A program made the translations under genes and the position numbers. From JAAOII01 sp965207705 (lineage in GTDB: Bacteria > Pseudomonadota > Gammaproteobacteria > CBDBNL01 > JAAOII01): 64,000 bases of DNA. Shown here piece after piece: positions 19,415 through 28,311 of this stretch. The DNA lies in contig OZ242292.1 of NCBI GenBank assembly GCA_965207705.1, positions 620,001 through 684,000 on the forward strand. The letters are read 5' to 3'. Positions within the stretch are counted from its first letter, which is position 1. Each line of letters starts with the position of its first letter. A model generated the notes under the pieces. It was not told the DNA's origin. It searched no databases and saw nothing but the letters and a program-made list of their open reading frames with translations.

Positions 19415-20211
19415 AAAAACACAAAGAAAGTAACGGAAGTACAGAAAGTACAGGAAGCACAAAAAGCACAGAGGAATGGACTCACTTTGGCTTTGACAGA
19501 ATAAACCTAAAAGACAAAGCGGCAAGGGTTAATCAGGTATTCAGTTCGGTTGCAGCTAAATATGATTTGATGAACGATGTCATGTCTATCGGCACTCATC
19601 GTTTATGGAAACGCACCTTCGTGTCTATGGCACAGATTCAACCAGGGGATAAAATACTTGATATTGCCAGTGGCAGTGGCGACATAGCCGCTAAGATTGC
19701 CAAGAGCTTTCCTAACTATGGTGAATTAGTTGTCAGTGATATAAACCCTGATATGCTTAAACTGGCGCAAGAGAATTTAATTAATCAGGGCATACTGGAT
19801 AATGTCAGTTTTGTTGAGGCAGACGCCGAGAACTTACCCTTCCCTAACAACCATTTCAACTGCGCGCTAATAAGCTTTGGGCTACGCAATATGGCAGACA
19901 AAAGTGCCGCTTTATCTTGTATTTACGACAAATTGAAACCAGGCGGGCAGCTATTAGTTATGGAGTTTTCTCATCCGATTAATCAATCTATTGCTAAGTT
20001 ATATGATGCATACTCTTTTAATTTCATACCCAAGATGGGTAAATGGTTAGCAGATGATGAACAAAGCTATCAATACTTGGTTGAATCAATTCGCATGCAT
20101 CCAACACAAGAAGAGCTAAGAAGGATGTTTTCAGCAGCAGGTTTTGTAAATTGCAATTACTATAATCTAAGCATGGGGATAGTGGCAATTCATAAAGGAA
20201 CCAAACCCTAA
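19411..20211 (+). CDS. ubiE: ubiquinone/menaquinone C-methyltransferase UbiE
   Basis: SAM-dependent C-methyltransferase of quinone synthesis. Core motifs are THFGFDRI, YDLMNDVMSIGTHRLWKR, the SAM loop DIASGSGD (84-91), ALISFGLRNMADK and MEFSHP. The frame can start at TTG 19411, overlapping the upstream stop (TTGA), giving 266 aa, about 15 more than E. coli. The extra residues are Ser/Thr repeats (GST-EST-GST-KST). No ATG lies between that TTG and the conserved WTHFGF, so a TTG start is likely. It pairs functionally with ubiB, 3 bases downstream. Confidence 0.95.
   Translation: MKKHKESNGSTESTGSTKSTEEWTHFGFDRINLKDKAARVNQVFSSVAAKYDLMNDVMSIGTHRLWKRTFVSMAQIQPGDKILDIASGSGDIAAKIAKSFPNYGELVVSDINPDMLKLAQENLINQGILDNVSFVEADAENLPFPNNHFNCALISFGLRNMADKSAALSCIYDKLKPGGQLLVMEFSHPINQSIAKLYDAYSFNFIPKMGKWLADDEQSYQYLVESIRMHPTQEELRRMFSAAGFVNCNYYNLSMGIVAIHKGTKP
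19435..19470 (+). repeat. 9-bp tandem repeat in ubiE N-terminus
   Basis: Four 9-base units (GGAAGTACA, GAAAGTACA, GGAAGCACA, AAAAGCACA) encode GST/EST/GST/KST directly before the conserved UbiE core. The period keeps the reading frame. Confidence 0.85.
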
Positions 20212-20214
20212 TTT

Positions 20215-21867
20215 ATGTGGCGGCTTGGCGAGATTTGTCGCATTTTCATTAAGTATAACTTAGGGAGATTCTCTGCCAAAGGAACGGTATTGGCAACATC
20301 TAATATCCGTTTAATTAATCTGCCCCTAGTATTTATATTATTTTTACTATTATGGTGCGGCAAGCTATTCGGCAATAAAAAGCTATCAAAAGAAGTTGCT
20401 CTGCGCAAAGCATTGGAAGAGCTGGGACCTATCTTCATTAAATTTGGGCAAATACTTTCCACTCGCGGCGACATTCTACCTGCTGCCCTAATAACAGAAT
20501 TATCATTTTTACAGGATAGAGTCCCCCCCTGTGATAACGAAGAGATTAAACAAATAGTACGCCAATCATTAGGGGGAGAGTTAAGCGATTACTTTAGCGA
20601 GTTTGAAACAGAAAGCTATGCTTCGGCGTCAGTTGCTCAGGTCCATTTTGGAGTGCTAAAAAAAGAAGGGGTTCAAGTGGCAATTAAGGTAATAAAACCC
20701 GGTATACACCAGCAAATAAAAAAAGACCTCAAGATGTTATATATGCTAGCAGATTTTATAACTGGCTCCTTTGACCACACAAATAGATTGCGGCTTGACG
20801 AGGTGGTGCGTGAGTTTGAATACACTCTGGAAAATGAACTTGATATGCAACAGGAAGGCGCAAATGCTAGTCAGTTGAGAAGAAACTTTAGCGGCTCTTC
20901 ATCAACGAAATCGTCATTAACCAAAAAGATAGCAGCGCCACTTATGGAAGTCCCATTTATGGAAGCCCCACTTATGGAAGTCCCCCGGATATATTGGGAT
21001 TACTCGCGAGTGGACGTGTTGGTTATGGAAAGAATTAACGGAGTAGCTATAAATAATATACAGGAGTTCAAAAAGCATAATATTGATTTAAAGATGTTAG
21101 CTGAGAAAGGTGTTAGCATTTTCTTTACTCAGGTGTTTCGCGATTCATTCTTTCACGCCGATATGCATCCAGGAAATATTTTTGTTGATATAAGCGACCC
21201 AACCAACCCTGTATATAAGGGGGTTGACTTCGGCATAATGGGTTCTTTATCCGAAGCCGACAAGAAATATCTTGCCTTAAATTTTATAGCGTTTTTTAAT
21301 CGTGATTATCGCCGAGTAGCAGAATTGCATATCAACTGCGGCTGGGTAAGCCGTGATACCCGCGTAGAACAACTGGAGGCGGCAGTTAGAGGGGTCTGTG
21401 AACCCATCTTTGCCAAGCCGCTAAACGAAATACCCTTTGGACAGGTTTTAACTCGCTTGTTACAAACTGCCAAAAAATTCAACATGGAGGTTCAACCGCA
21501 ACTTTTGTTATTACAGAAGACCCTCATTAACGTTGAAGGGCTTGGCAGACAATTATACCCACAATTAAACATCTGGGAGACCGCAACCCCATACCTAAAA
21601 GATTGGCTTGCCAAAGAAGTAGGTGTTTGCAATTTTGTTGAGTCGGCGCAACGAATATATCCGGAGCTATTAGTGCGACTACCTAACTTTGCATCTGCCT
21701 TAATGATGAGCGTGGAGAATATGGGAAATAACATAAAAGCTGAACCCAAGATTAAAGTAGAGAACGTTAGATTACGGCGCAGCATAAGAAAACTACGTCT
21801 ATTGGTATGGATGTTAGGTGGCGGGATTATACTGACAGGCAGCGGAATATTCTTGTTAGCAACCTAA
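20215..21867 (+). CDS. ubiB: ubiquinone biosynthesis protein UbiB
   Basis: ABC1/ADCK-type atypical kinase required for ubiquinone assembly. It shows the KxGQ motif FIKFGQILSTRGD, the Ala-rich loop ASVAQVHFG, catalytic HADMHPGN, the metal-binding VDFGIMG and a C-terminal hydrophobic anchor. At 550 residues it is close to normal, but a roughly 30-residue insert follows QLRRNF near 222: Ser/Lys-rich sequence then LMEVP-FMEAP-LMEVP, encoded by a 15-bp tandem repeat. E. coli goes from RRNF to the VPEVY strand within a few residues. It lies 3 bases after ubiE. Confidence 0.95.
   Translation: MWRLGEICRIFIKYNLGRFSAKGTVLATSNIRLINLPLVFILFLLLWCGKLFGNKKLSKEVALRKALEELGPIFIKFGQILSTRGDILPAALITELSFLQDRVPPCDNEEIKQIVRQSLGGELSDYFSEFETESYASASVAQVHFGVLKKEGVQVAIKVIKPGIHQQIKKDLKMLYMLADFITGSFDHTNRLRLDEVVREFEYTLENELDMQQEGANASQLRRNFSGSSSTKSSLTKKIAAPLMEVPFMEAPLMEVPRIYWDYSRVDVLVMERINGVAINNIQEFKKHNIDLKMLAEKGVSIFFTQVFRDSFFHADMHPGNIFVDISDPTNPVYKGVDFGIMGSLSEADKKYLALNFIAFFNRDYRRVAELHINCGWVSRDTRVEQLEAAVRGVCEPIFAKPLNEIPFGQVLTRLLQTAKKFNMEVQPQLLLLQKTLINVEGLGRQLYPQLNIWETATPYLKDWLAKEVGVCNFVESAQRIYPELLVRLPNFASALMMSVENMGNNIKAEPKIKVENVRLRRSIRKLRLLVWMLGGGIILTGSGIFLLAT
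20941..20985 (+). repeat. 15-bp tandem repeat inside ubiB
   Basis: Three consecutive 15-base units (CTTATGGAAGTCCCA, TTTATGGAAGCCCCA, CTTATGGAAGTCCCC) encode LMEVP/FMEAP/LMEVP within the kinase N-lobe region of UbiB. They differ at three or fewer positions, so the expansion looks recent. Confidence 0.9.
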
Positions 21868-21876
21868 GGGGTATCG

Positions 21877-22497
21877 TTGGAAATAATGCTGAGAATAGGT
21901 GTATGGCTTTCGCAGCTTGTAATTATGATTTTGTTGGCATCTTGCGCCACACTTCCTCCCTCCGCTACAAAGGGAGGAAAGGACGCCACCGCGCAAAAAA
22001 TTATTCCAGCCATAATACAAGATAGCAATAGCAGCTGGGTCCTGCAAGCTAAAATAGGGTATCGCGATGCAACAAAGTCAAGCCAGGCACAGCTGATTTG
22101 GCGGCAACATAAGCTTAACTACGAAACCAAGGTCTTTGCGATAACAGGTGAAATAGCTAAGATAAATAAGCAAGAAGAAATTTTTACGTTAAGAATTAGG
22201 GGGAAGGAAATAATTGACCCTGCCGACCTTACCGCCAGCATAGAGAAAGAAAGTGGATTTTATATCCCATTAGAGCAACTGGAATATTGGATGAAAGGCG
22301 AGCCCTATCCGCACAGCAATTATAGAGCGGGATTTAGCGAAGATAAGTTATTAGTCAGTTTAGACCAAAACCAATGGCATATAACTTATAGCGAATATGA
22401 AGATGATCTGGCAAGAATAATAAGAGCGAGTAATCCACCTTATGTGATCGTGTTAGTTGTAACTTCATGGAAAGTTAATGAAAAGGTAGACAGGTAG
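21877..22497 (+). CDS. lolB: outer-membrane lipoprotein LolB
   Basis: 206-residue lipoprotein with a signal peptide ending in the lipobox LLASC (Cys about 23). The domain matches LolB by pattern: SSWVLQAKIGYRD, AQLIWRQHKLNYETKVF, and YIPLEQLEYWMKGEPYP, corresponding to the LolB loop around WL-G-P. LolB receives lipoproteins from LolA and inserts them into the outer membrane. It is not next to ispE as is common elsewhere. The last residues (KVNEKVDR) run into the tandem GC-rich repeat, which supplies the stop codon, so the C-terminus may be altered. Confidence 0.82.
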   Translation: MEIMLRIGVWLSQLVIMILLASCATLPPSATKGGKDATAQKIIPAIIQDSNSSWVLQAKIGYRDATKSSQAQLIWRQHKLNYETKVFAITGEIAKINKQEEIFTLRIRGKEIIDPADLTASIEKESGFYIPLEQLEYWMKGEPYPHSNYRAGFSEDKLLVSLDQNQWHITYSEYEDDLARIIRASNPPYVIVLVVTSWKVNEKVDR

Positions 22498-22610
22498 ACA
22501 GGTAGACTTTTGTGGGCGGAGCGCAGCTCCGCCCCTACATCATGGATAGAAAAGGTAGACAGGTAGACTTTTGTGGGCGGAGCGCAGCTCCGCCCCTACG
22601 TCATGGATAG
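22480..22610. repeat. GC-rich palindromic element, tandem pair
   Basis: Two copies of a 61-bp unit lie between the convergent genes lolB and gshA. Each has GGTAGAC direct repeats (three in the first copy, two in the second), then the perfect palindrome GGGCGGAGC-GCA-GCTCCGCCC, then CCTAC and CATGGATAG. The palindrome can form a 9-bp hairpin on either strand, so it likely acts as a bidirectional terminator. Both flanking genes end inside the array. Confidence 0.9.
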
Positions 22611-24164
22611 ATAATCGGCAAGAAAGTCATTGAACTCACCTTTTTGGTTATTCACTAAATCCTTCTCCTGTTGTAAAGATGTTGCTGCTTCGTTAGTCAA
22701 TTCTGCCTGCCGCTTATTATTCTTATAATACTTGGAATAAAATGATTTATGCCCCTCGCTAAGTTTCATCATGCCTTCAACAAAGTCCAACCTTTCGTTG
22801 CGTAAAAAATACATTTGTTGGATTGCTGGCAAGCGATGTTCCTCTTCCACTCTATCTTTTTGTAGTTGTAACACGTCACTATAAGCGCTACTTTGCGCCG
22901 ACTCATCAAGCAATTGCGCCAAAGGTTCCATATCACTCAGCATCTTATGCGTGTCATCATTGATATTCAGAATTTTACCGTTAGTAAATTGAAAGTCCTT
23001 ATCATTGTTTATGTTATGCCCTATTATTTCTCCATCCATGTTACGGATATCCTGACACTCTTCACTAGTAATGGCAGGGCTGTCAGCTATGGAGGTATAA
23101 AGTAAAAACAACTGCATGAAACGAATTTGATGTTCATCTATACCACAAGGCAAAAATGGATTAATATCAAGGTTTCTTATTTCCACATATTCCACCCCTT
23201 TTTCCATCAGCACATCAATAGTTTTTTCATCAGGGCGACGAACCGCTTTTGGTCTGATAGCCGAATAATACTCATTTTCTATTTGTAGGATATTCGTATT
23301 TAATTGTTGATAGCATCCTGCCTCATCTTTAATGCCATATTTTTGGTATTCCTCCTCGGGCTTCTTGAGTAGTTTCTTTATAGTGCTGATATACTCTTCA
23401 AGGTTGTTAAAACAAACATTAAGTGAGCTATGTTTGCGATTGTTATAGCCCATACTACCCATGCGCAAACAGGTTGAGTTAGGATGATAATAACTACGCT
23501 CAGCAAATGGCTGCAAAAAAGATGGAGTTTCCATACCCTGTAAAAAACTTGCATCTAAGGCAGGAGATGCCCCAAACAAATAGTTTATCAACCAGCCATT
23601 ACGGATATAATTACGCAGTAAATTAAAGTATACTGAGGTGGCGCAAATATCAGTTTCGCTTATCTGATTGTAATATTCTAAGAATTTATCCCCGAACGAC
23701 AGATTAAGATGAATACCGGCAATTGCTTGCATTCTTCTGCCGTATCTCAGACCGAGTCCACGCCGATATATATGGCGGACTCTGCCTTGATATGAATTTC
23801 CATATTCAGCAATTTTGATGTTATCTGGGTCAGGCAGAATAGGCGGCATAGAAGAGGACCAAATAAACTCCTCGTTGATATTAGCATCTGTAAAGCTATG
23901 GAGGTCGTTCATCCAACTCATCAAATCATTTACATCATTGCAAGGAGGCGTTACAATTTCTAATAATGCCTCAGCAAAATCCGTGGTTATGTATTTATTG
24001 GTTAGCGAAGAACCCAACGACTCTGGATGAGGTGTTTGGACGCTTGTCGCCTGCTGATTAACTCTTATCCCTTCTCTTTCCAAGCCGCATATAAAGATTT
24101 CCTTTATGGGTATGGTTGGAAGTTGTTGCCAGCGAGCTATCTTTTGTTGATATGTTAGGGACAT
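22596..24164 (-). CDS. gshA: glutamate-cysteine ligase
   Basis: First step of glutathione synthesis: ATP-dependent ligation of glutamate and cysteine. The 522 residues match the proteobacterial GshA type: CGLEREGIRV, TTDFAEALLEIVTPP, WSSSMPP, HIYRRGLGLRYGRRMQ, AGIHLNLSF and YVEIRNLDINPF. The stop codon TAG and the last residues (SMT) are supplied by the adjacent GC-rich repeat. It is convergent with lolB. No gshB is present in the window. Confidence 0.96.
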   Translation of the reverse strand: MSLTYQQKIARWQQLPTIPIKEIFICGLEREGIRVNQQATSVQTPHPESLGSSLTNKYITTDFAEALLEIVTPPCNDVNDLMSWMNDLHSFTDANINEEFIWSSSMPPILPDPDNIKIAEYGNSYQGRVRHIYRRGLGLRYGRRMQAIAGIHLNLSFGDKFLEYYNQISETDICATSVYFNLLRNYIRNGWLINYLFGASPALDASFLQGMETPSFLQPFAERSYYHPNSTCLRMGSMGYNNRKHSSLNVCFNNLEEYISTIKKLLKKPEEEYQKYGIKDEAGCYQQLNTNILQIENEYYSAIRPKAVRRPDEKTIDVLMEKGVEYVEIRNLDINPFLPCGIDEHQIRFMQLFLLYTSIADSPAITSEECQDIRNMDGEIIGHNINNDKDFQFTNGKILNINDDTHKMLSDMEPLAQLLDESAQSSAYSDVLQLQKDRVEEEHRLPAIQQMYFLRNERLDFVEGMMKLSEGHKSFYSKYYKNNKRQAELTNEAATSLQQEKDLVNNQKGEFNDFLADYLSMT

Positions 24165-24240
24165 GTTATATATTATATGTAGGGATTCGCAGGGGAGGCA
24201 AGTCCTTTTCGTCTTATATTAACCATGTATTAGCCATGTA

Positions 24241-25827
24241 TTAACCATGGTAAAAACATCTTATCCCAGTAAATGCCATAGCTATATTATGCTTATTAGC
24301 AGCGGCAATTACCTCATCATCACGCTTTGAACCACCAGGTTGAATAACTGCGCTAATCCCCGCCTCAGCTATCAATTCCAACGAATCGGCAAATGGAAAG
24401 AAGGCATCAGATGCCAACACCGCTCCCCGTACGTCAATCCCATTATCTTTAGCGCGCATCAATGCGCAACGAACACTAAATACTCTGCTGGTTTGTCCAG
24501 CGCCTATGCCACAACTGGCTCCATCTTTAGCTATGACCACTGCGTTGGAGCGGCAATATTTCACTATGCCCCAAGCAAAAAATAAATCCTCAATCGTATC
24601 AATGCTGTTTTTAGTTACCCATTGCAAGGATGTAGCGGTTGGCATAGCATCATCAATGCTTTGTTTAAGGAAGCCGCCATTGATATTTTTAATGACATTT
24701 TTTATGTTATTTTCAACCACGCTGTTTTTAACTGAGCCATCACTTTCTGTAATCACCTCACAAGCAAGCAGACGCAAATTCTTCCTAGTGCGTAAAATCT
24801 TTAGCGCTTTCTCATCAAACTGAGGGGCAATGACAACCTCAGCAAATTGATTGATAATTAACTTAGCGGCAGCAGCGCCAAGTCGGCAATTAAAAGCAAT
24901 TATTCCACCAAAAGCCGACTCTTTGTCTCCATCCAATGCTCTTTGATATGCTATTGCCTCATCAGAATGAGAAGCTGCTCCGCATGGTTGGGCATGCTTG
25001 ACTATGACACAAGTCGGAGTTTCAAACTGAATAACCGCTTTCCACGCCAAATCCGCGTCAAGTAAATTGTTATAAGAAAGTAGTTTGCCGTTTAGTAATT
25101 TACCCCCCGCTAAGCCGTGTGGTGGCTGGGATGTAGTGTAAACGGCTGCCTGTTGATGAGGATTCTCTCCATAACGTAATTCACCACTAAGATAGCCGGT
25201 CGCTAAAACTTCTCTTACTCCTGTGCCTGACGTAGCATTGTTAACCTCAGCAAAATATTTTGCTATCTGACACTCATATTCAGCGCTAAACGCAAAAGCA
25301 GCTGCCATACGGCTGGCGCGAAATTCATGACTAACTTCTCCATTATTAAGACGCATTTCTTGCGCCAGAGAGTCGTAATCTTGTGGGTTGGTTATCAGGG
25401 CTACATTTGCGTAATTTTTAGCGGCGGCGCGCAGTAAAGTAGAACCACCTATATCTATGTTCTCGGTTACTTCGCTGAGAGATGCTCCCTGTTGTACCTT
25501 AGCGACAAAGGGATAAAGATTTATGACTACAAGGTCATAAGGTTTGATATTAAGATTTTTGAGAGTTGCTAAATCATCTGGGCGGTCTTTACGCGCCAGT
25601 ATGCCAGCGTGAACCGCAGGATGCAGGGTTTTAACCCTGCCATCCAGAATTTCGGGGAAGTCGGTTACTTCGGATATCTCTTGAACATTATCAAGATATT
25701 TTTTAAGAGCAGCGGCAGTTGCACCAGTTGAAACAACCTCAACCTCGTATTCTTTCAATAACGAGCATAGCTGTTCAATGTTACTTTTGTCTGAGACGCT
25801 GATTAAAGCGCGTTTTATCCTTAACAG
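24241..25827 (-). CDS. purH: bifunctional AICAR transformylase/IMP cyclohydrolase
   Basis: Last two steps of IMP synthesis. The N-terminal cyclohydrolase domain includes STGATAAALK and DFPEILDGRVKTLHP; the C-terminal transformylase has RYGENPHQQAAVY, VIVKHAQPCGAA and SDAFFPFADSLE. The first standard start codon is a TTG at 25758, but the same frame upstream encodes RALISVSDKSNIEQL, the conserved PurH N-terminus. No ATG, GTG or TTG occurs between that block and the in-frame TAA at 25857-25855. CTG (25827) or ATA (25818) are the likely starts, close to AAGGA. I give the CTG as the outer limit. A lesion or sequence error is possible. It lies just after pnp. Confidence 0.9.
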   Translation of the reverse strand: MLRIKRALISVSDKSNIEQLCSLLKEYEVEVVSTGATAAALKKYLDNVQEISEVTDFPEILDGRVKTLHPAVHAGILARKDRPDDLATLKNLNIKPYDLVVINLYPFVAKVQQGASLSEVTENIDIGGSTLLRAAAKNYANVALITNPQDYDSLAQEMRLNNGEVSHEFRASRMAAAFAFSAEYECQIAKYFAEVNNATSGTGVREVLATGYLSGELRYGENPHQQAAVYTTSQPPHGLAGGKLLNGKLLSYNNLLDADLAWKAVIQFETPTCVIVKHAQPCGAASHSDEAIAYQRALDGDKESAFGGIIAFNCRLGAAAAKLIINQFAEVVIAPQFDEKALKILRTRKNLRLLACEVITESDGSVKNSVVENNIKNVIKNINGGFLKQSIDDAMPTATSLQWVTKNSIDTIEDLFFAWGIVKYCRSNAVVIAKDGASCGIGAGQTSRVFSVRCALMRAKDNGIDVRGAVLASDAFFPFADSLELIAEAGISAVIQPGGSKRDDEVIAAANKHNIAMAFTGIRCFYHG

Positions 25828-25840
25828 AGTCCGATTAAAC

Positions 25841-27919
25841 CTAAGTTGCTTCTTTTATACTCAGGCGAATACGCCCTCTATCGCCTAACTCTAACACCTT
25901 AACTCGCACCGTCTGCCCAACGGAAAGATAATCTTCTACTTTGTTCACTCTTTCAGAGGATATCTGAGATATATGTACCAAGCCAGTATTATTACCGATT
26001 AGGTCTACAAAAGCGCCAAAGTCAGCAATGCGACTAACCACTCCTTCATATATGTGTCCCGCTTCAGGAACTGCAATTATATCTTCTATCTCTTTACGAG
26101 CTGCCATAGCAGAATCACGATCTTCACCATAAATGCTTACGTGATTATCTTCTATATCTATTTCGGCGCCTGTCTTCTCAATGATACCGCGAATAACGTT
26201 ACCGCCTTTGCCTATAACATCACGCACCTTATCTTGGTGAATAGTCATAGTCATCATATAAGGAGCGCGTGGAGAAATCTCACTGCGTGGCGCGTCAAGA
26301 GCTTTATCCATTTCACCTAAAATATGCATCCTAGCTTCAAGGGCTTGTTGCAGGGACTTGTCCATTATTTCTTTGGTAACGCCCTGAATTTTAATGTCCA
26401 TTTGCAGTGCAGTAATACCTTCTTTGGTTCCTGCCACTTTAAAGTCCATATCGCCTAAGTGATCTTCATCACCCATTATGTCAGTAAGGATGGCGTATTT
26501 ATCACCTTCCAAGACCAGTCCCATGGCTATGCCTGCAACTGCTCCTTTAATCTGAACACCTGCATCCATCAAAGCCAAACTAGAACCGCATACGCTTGCC
26601 ATAGAACTGGAGCCATTTGATTCGGTAATCTCTGAGACAATGCGCAAAGCATAAGGAAATGATTCTTCCTTAGGCAGAACTGCCTTCATTGCTCGTTTTG
26701 CCAGACGTCCATGTCCTATCTCACGTCTTTTGGTAGAACCCAAAAATCCTACTTCGCCAACGCAGAAAGGAGGAAAGTTATAGTGCAACATGAAGCTTTC
26801 TTTGTATTCACCTTCCAAAGCATCAATTACTTGCGCGTAACGTTTGCTGGCGAGGGTGGCAGCCACAATTGCTTGAGTTTCGCCGCGTGTAAACAACACC
26901 GAACCATGAGCATTAGGCAACATCCCAACATCTATGGTGATTGGACGAACCGTGCTGGTATCTCTACCATCAATTCGCTCTCCACCACTAAGAACCCTCT
27001 CACGGATAATAGAGGCAGATATATCTTCTAAAATAAATTCAACAACTTGTGCTTCATCTGGCTTATCTTCCGCCACATATTTAGCCATTACCTGTTCCTT
27101 TATGGCTGATAATGCATCTCGTCTCTCAGTTTTATCTTTTACTTTGTATGCCTCTGTAATTGGACCAGTAAACTCAGATTGAATCTTTCCTTTCAGCTCG
27201 TCTTCCCCGTCTTGAGGCGCGCTCCATTCCCATCTGGGTTTGGCGGCTTGAGCGGCAAGTTCTTCAATTGTGCTAATCGCAACCTGCATCTGCTTATGCG
27301 CATAATCAACCGCATCAAGCATAATTTGCTCACTAAGACCAGAAGCTTCGGACTCAACCATTAAAACTGCATCTTTAGTCCCAGCTACTACCATATCCAA
27401 ACGTGAATTTTTCAGTTTGCTGTAAAGTGGGTTAAGGATGTAATTGTTATCAGAGTCATAGCCAACTCTCGCTCCTCCTAAGACGCCAGAAACTGGCAAC
27501 CCTGAAAGGGCTAACACGGCTGATGCTCCCAACATTGCTGCTATATCTGGATCTCTATCTTTATCACTGGATATAACCGTGCATATAACTTGCACTTCGT
27601 TCCTAAACTCTTTAGGAAATAATGGACGCAATGGTCTGTCAATCAGACGAGAGGTAAGAACCTCTTTTTCGCTGGGACGGGCTTCTCGCTTGAAAAATCC
27701 ACCAGGAATACGCCCAGTAGCATAAGTTTTTTCAATATAATGAACGCCCAAAGGAAAAAATGAATTATCGGATGACTTTTTATCTGCCACCAGAGTAACT
27801 AGTACCATAGTTCCTGCGGTCTTAACTACAACTGCTGCTGTTGCTTGACGGGCAACAACTCCCGTTTCTATGGTATATTCTTCATCCCCATAGAGAAATG
27901 TTTTACTAATAGCTTCCAT
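25841..27919 (-). CDS. pnp: polynucleotide phosphorylase
   Basis: 3'-5' phosphorolytic exoribonuclease of the RNA degradosome. The 692 residues show two RNase PH domains (first about 10-215, second about 310-540, with FMLHYNFPPFCVGEVG and SNGSSSMASVCG), a KH domain (about 555-615, IGKGGNVIRGI) and a C-terminal S1 domain (about 622-690, EGVVSRIADFGAFVDL). It follows rpsO with a 2-base gap, the conserved rpsO-pnp pairing. In E. coli the leader is an RNase III target for autocontrol; no long leader exists here between the two genes. Confidence 0.98.
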   Translation of the reverse strand: MEAISKTFLYGDEEYTIETGVVARQATAAVVVKTAGTMVLVTLVADKKSSDNSFFPLGVHYIEKTYATGRIPGGFFKREARPSEKEVLTSRLIDRPLRPLFPKEFRNEVQVICTVISSDKDRDPDIAAMLGASAVLALSGLPVSGVLGGARVGYDSDNNYILNPLYSKLKNSRLDMVVAGTKDAVLMVESEASGLSEQIMLDAVDYAHKQMQVAISTIEELAAQAAKPRWEWSAPQDGEDELKGKIQSEFTGPITEAYKVKDKTERRDALSAIKEQVMAKYVAEDKPDEAQVVEFILEDISASIIRERVLSGGERIDGRDTSTVRPITIDVGMLPNAHGSVLFTRGETQAIVAATLASKRYAQVIDALEGEYKESFMLHYNFPPFCVGEVGFLGSTKRREIGHGRLAKRAMKAVLPKEESFPYALRIVSEITESNGSSSMASVCGSSLALMDAGVQIKGAVAGIAMGLVLEGDKYAILTDIMGDEDHLGDMDFKVAGTKEGITALQMDIKIQGVTKEIMDKSLQQALEARMHILGEMDKALDAPRSEISPRAPYMMTMTIHQDKVRDVIGKGGNVIRGIIEKTGAEIDIEDNHVSIYGEDRDSAMAARKEIEDIIAVPEAGHIYEGVVSRIADFGAFVDLIGNNTGLVHISQISSERVNKVEDYLSVGQTVRVKVLELGDRGRIRLSIKEAT

Positions 27920-27921
27920 GA

Positions 27922-28176
27922 TTAACCCCTAATTCCTAAATCTTTGATTAAATTTCTATATTTAACTGGATCTTTGGTCTTTAAAAAATGCATCAAATTA
28001 CGACGCTTGTTAATTTTTCTCATCAGCCCTACTCTTGAATGGAAATCCTTACGGAAACTCTCAAGGTGCTGCTGCAATTTTGTGATGCCAAATGTCAAAA
28101 TGGATATTTGGACGGCACTTGAGCCAGTATCCTTATCCATTGTTTGGTATTTATTTATAATGTCTTCTTTATTCAT
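27922..28176 (-). CDS. rpsO: 30S ribosomal protein S15
   Basis: 84-residue primary 16S-binding protein. It shows the family pattern DTGSSAVQI, ILTFGITKLQQHL and the basic GLMRKINKRRNLMHFLK. E. coli S15 is 89 residues. It begins the rpsO-pnp(-purH) unit. The 135-base AT-rich gap to the divergent lepB gene should contain both promoters; I cannot fix the boxes. Confidence 0.97.
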   Translation of the reverse strand: MNKEDIINKYQTMDKDTGSSAVQISILTFGITKLQQHLESFRKDFHSRVGLMRKINKRRNLMHFLKTKDPVKYRNLIKDLGIRG

Positions 28177-28311
28177 AATTTCTGATAATATATCTATTTA
28201 CGCATTATAAACCAGATAATAAGCAACATAAATCATTTAACATAATAAAATGCTTTATTATTTATTAAATATTTTAACTAAAGCGTTTTTATATATTCAA
28301 CTCTTATAAAC

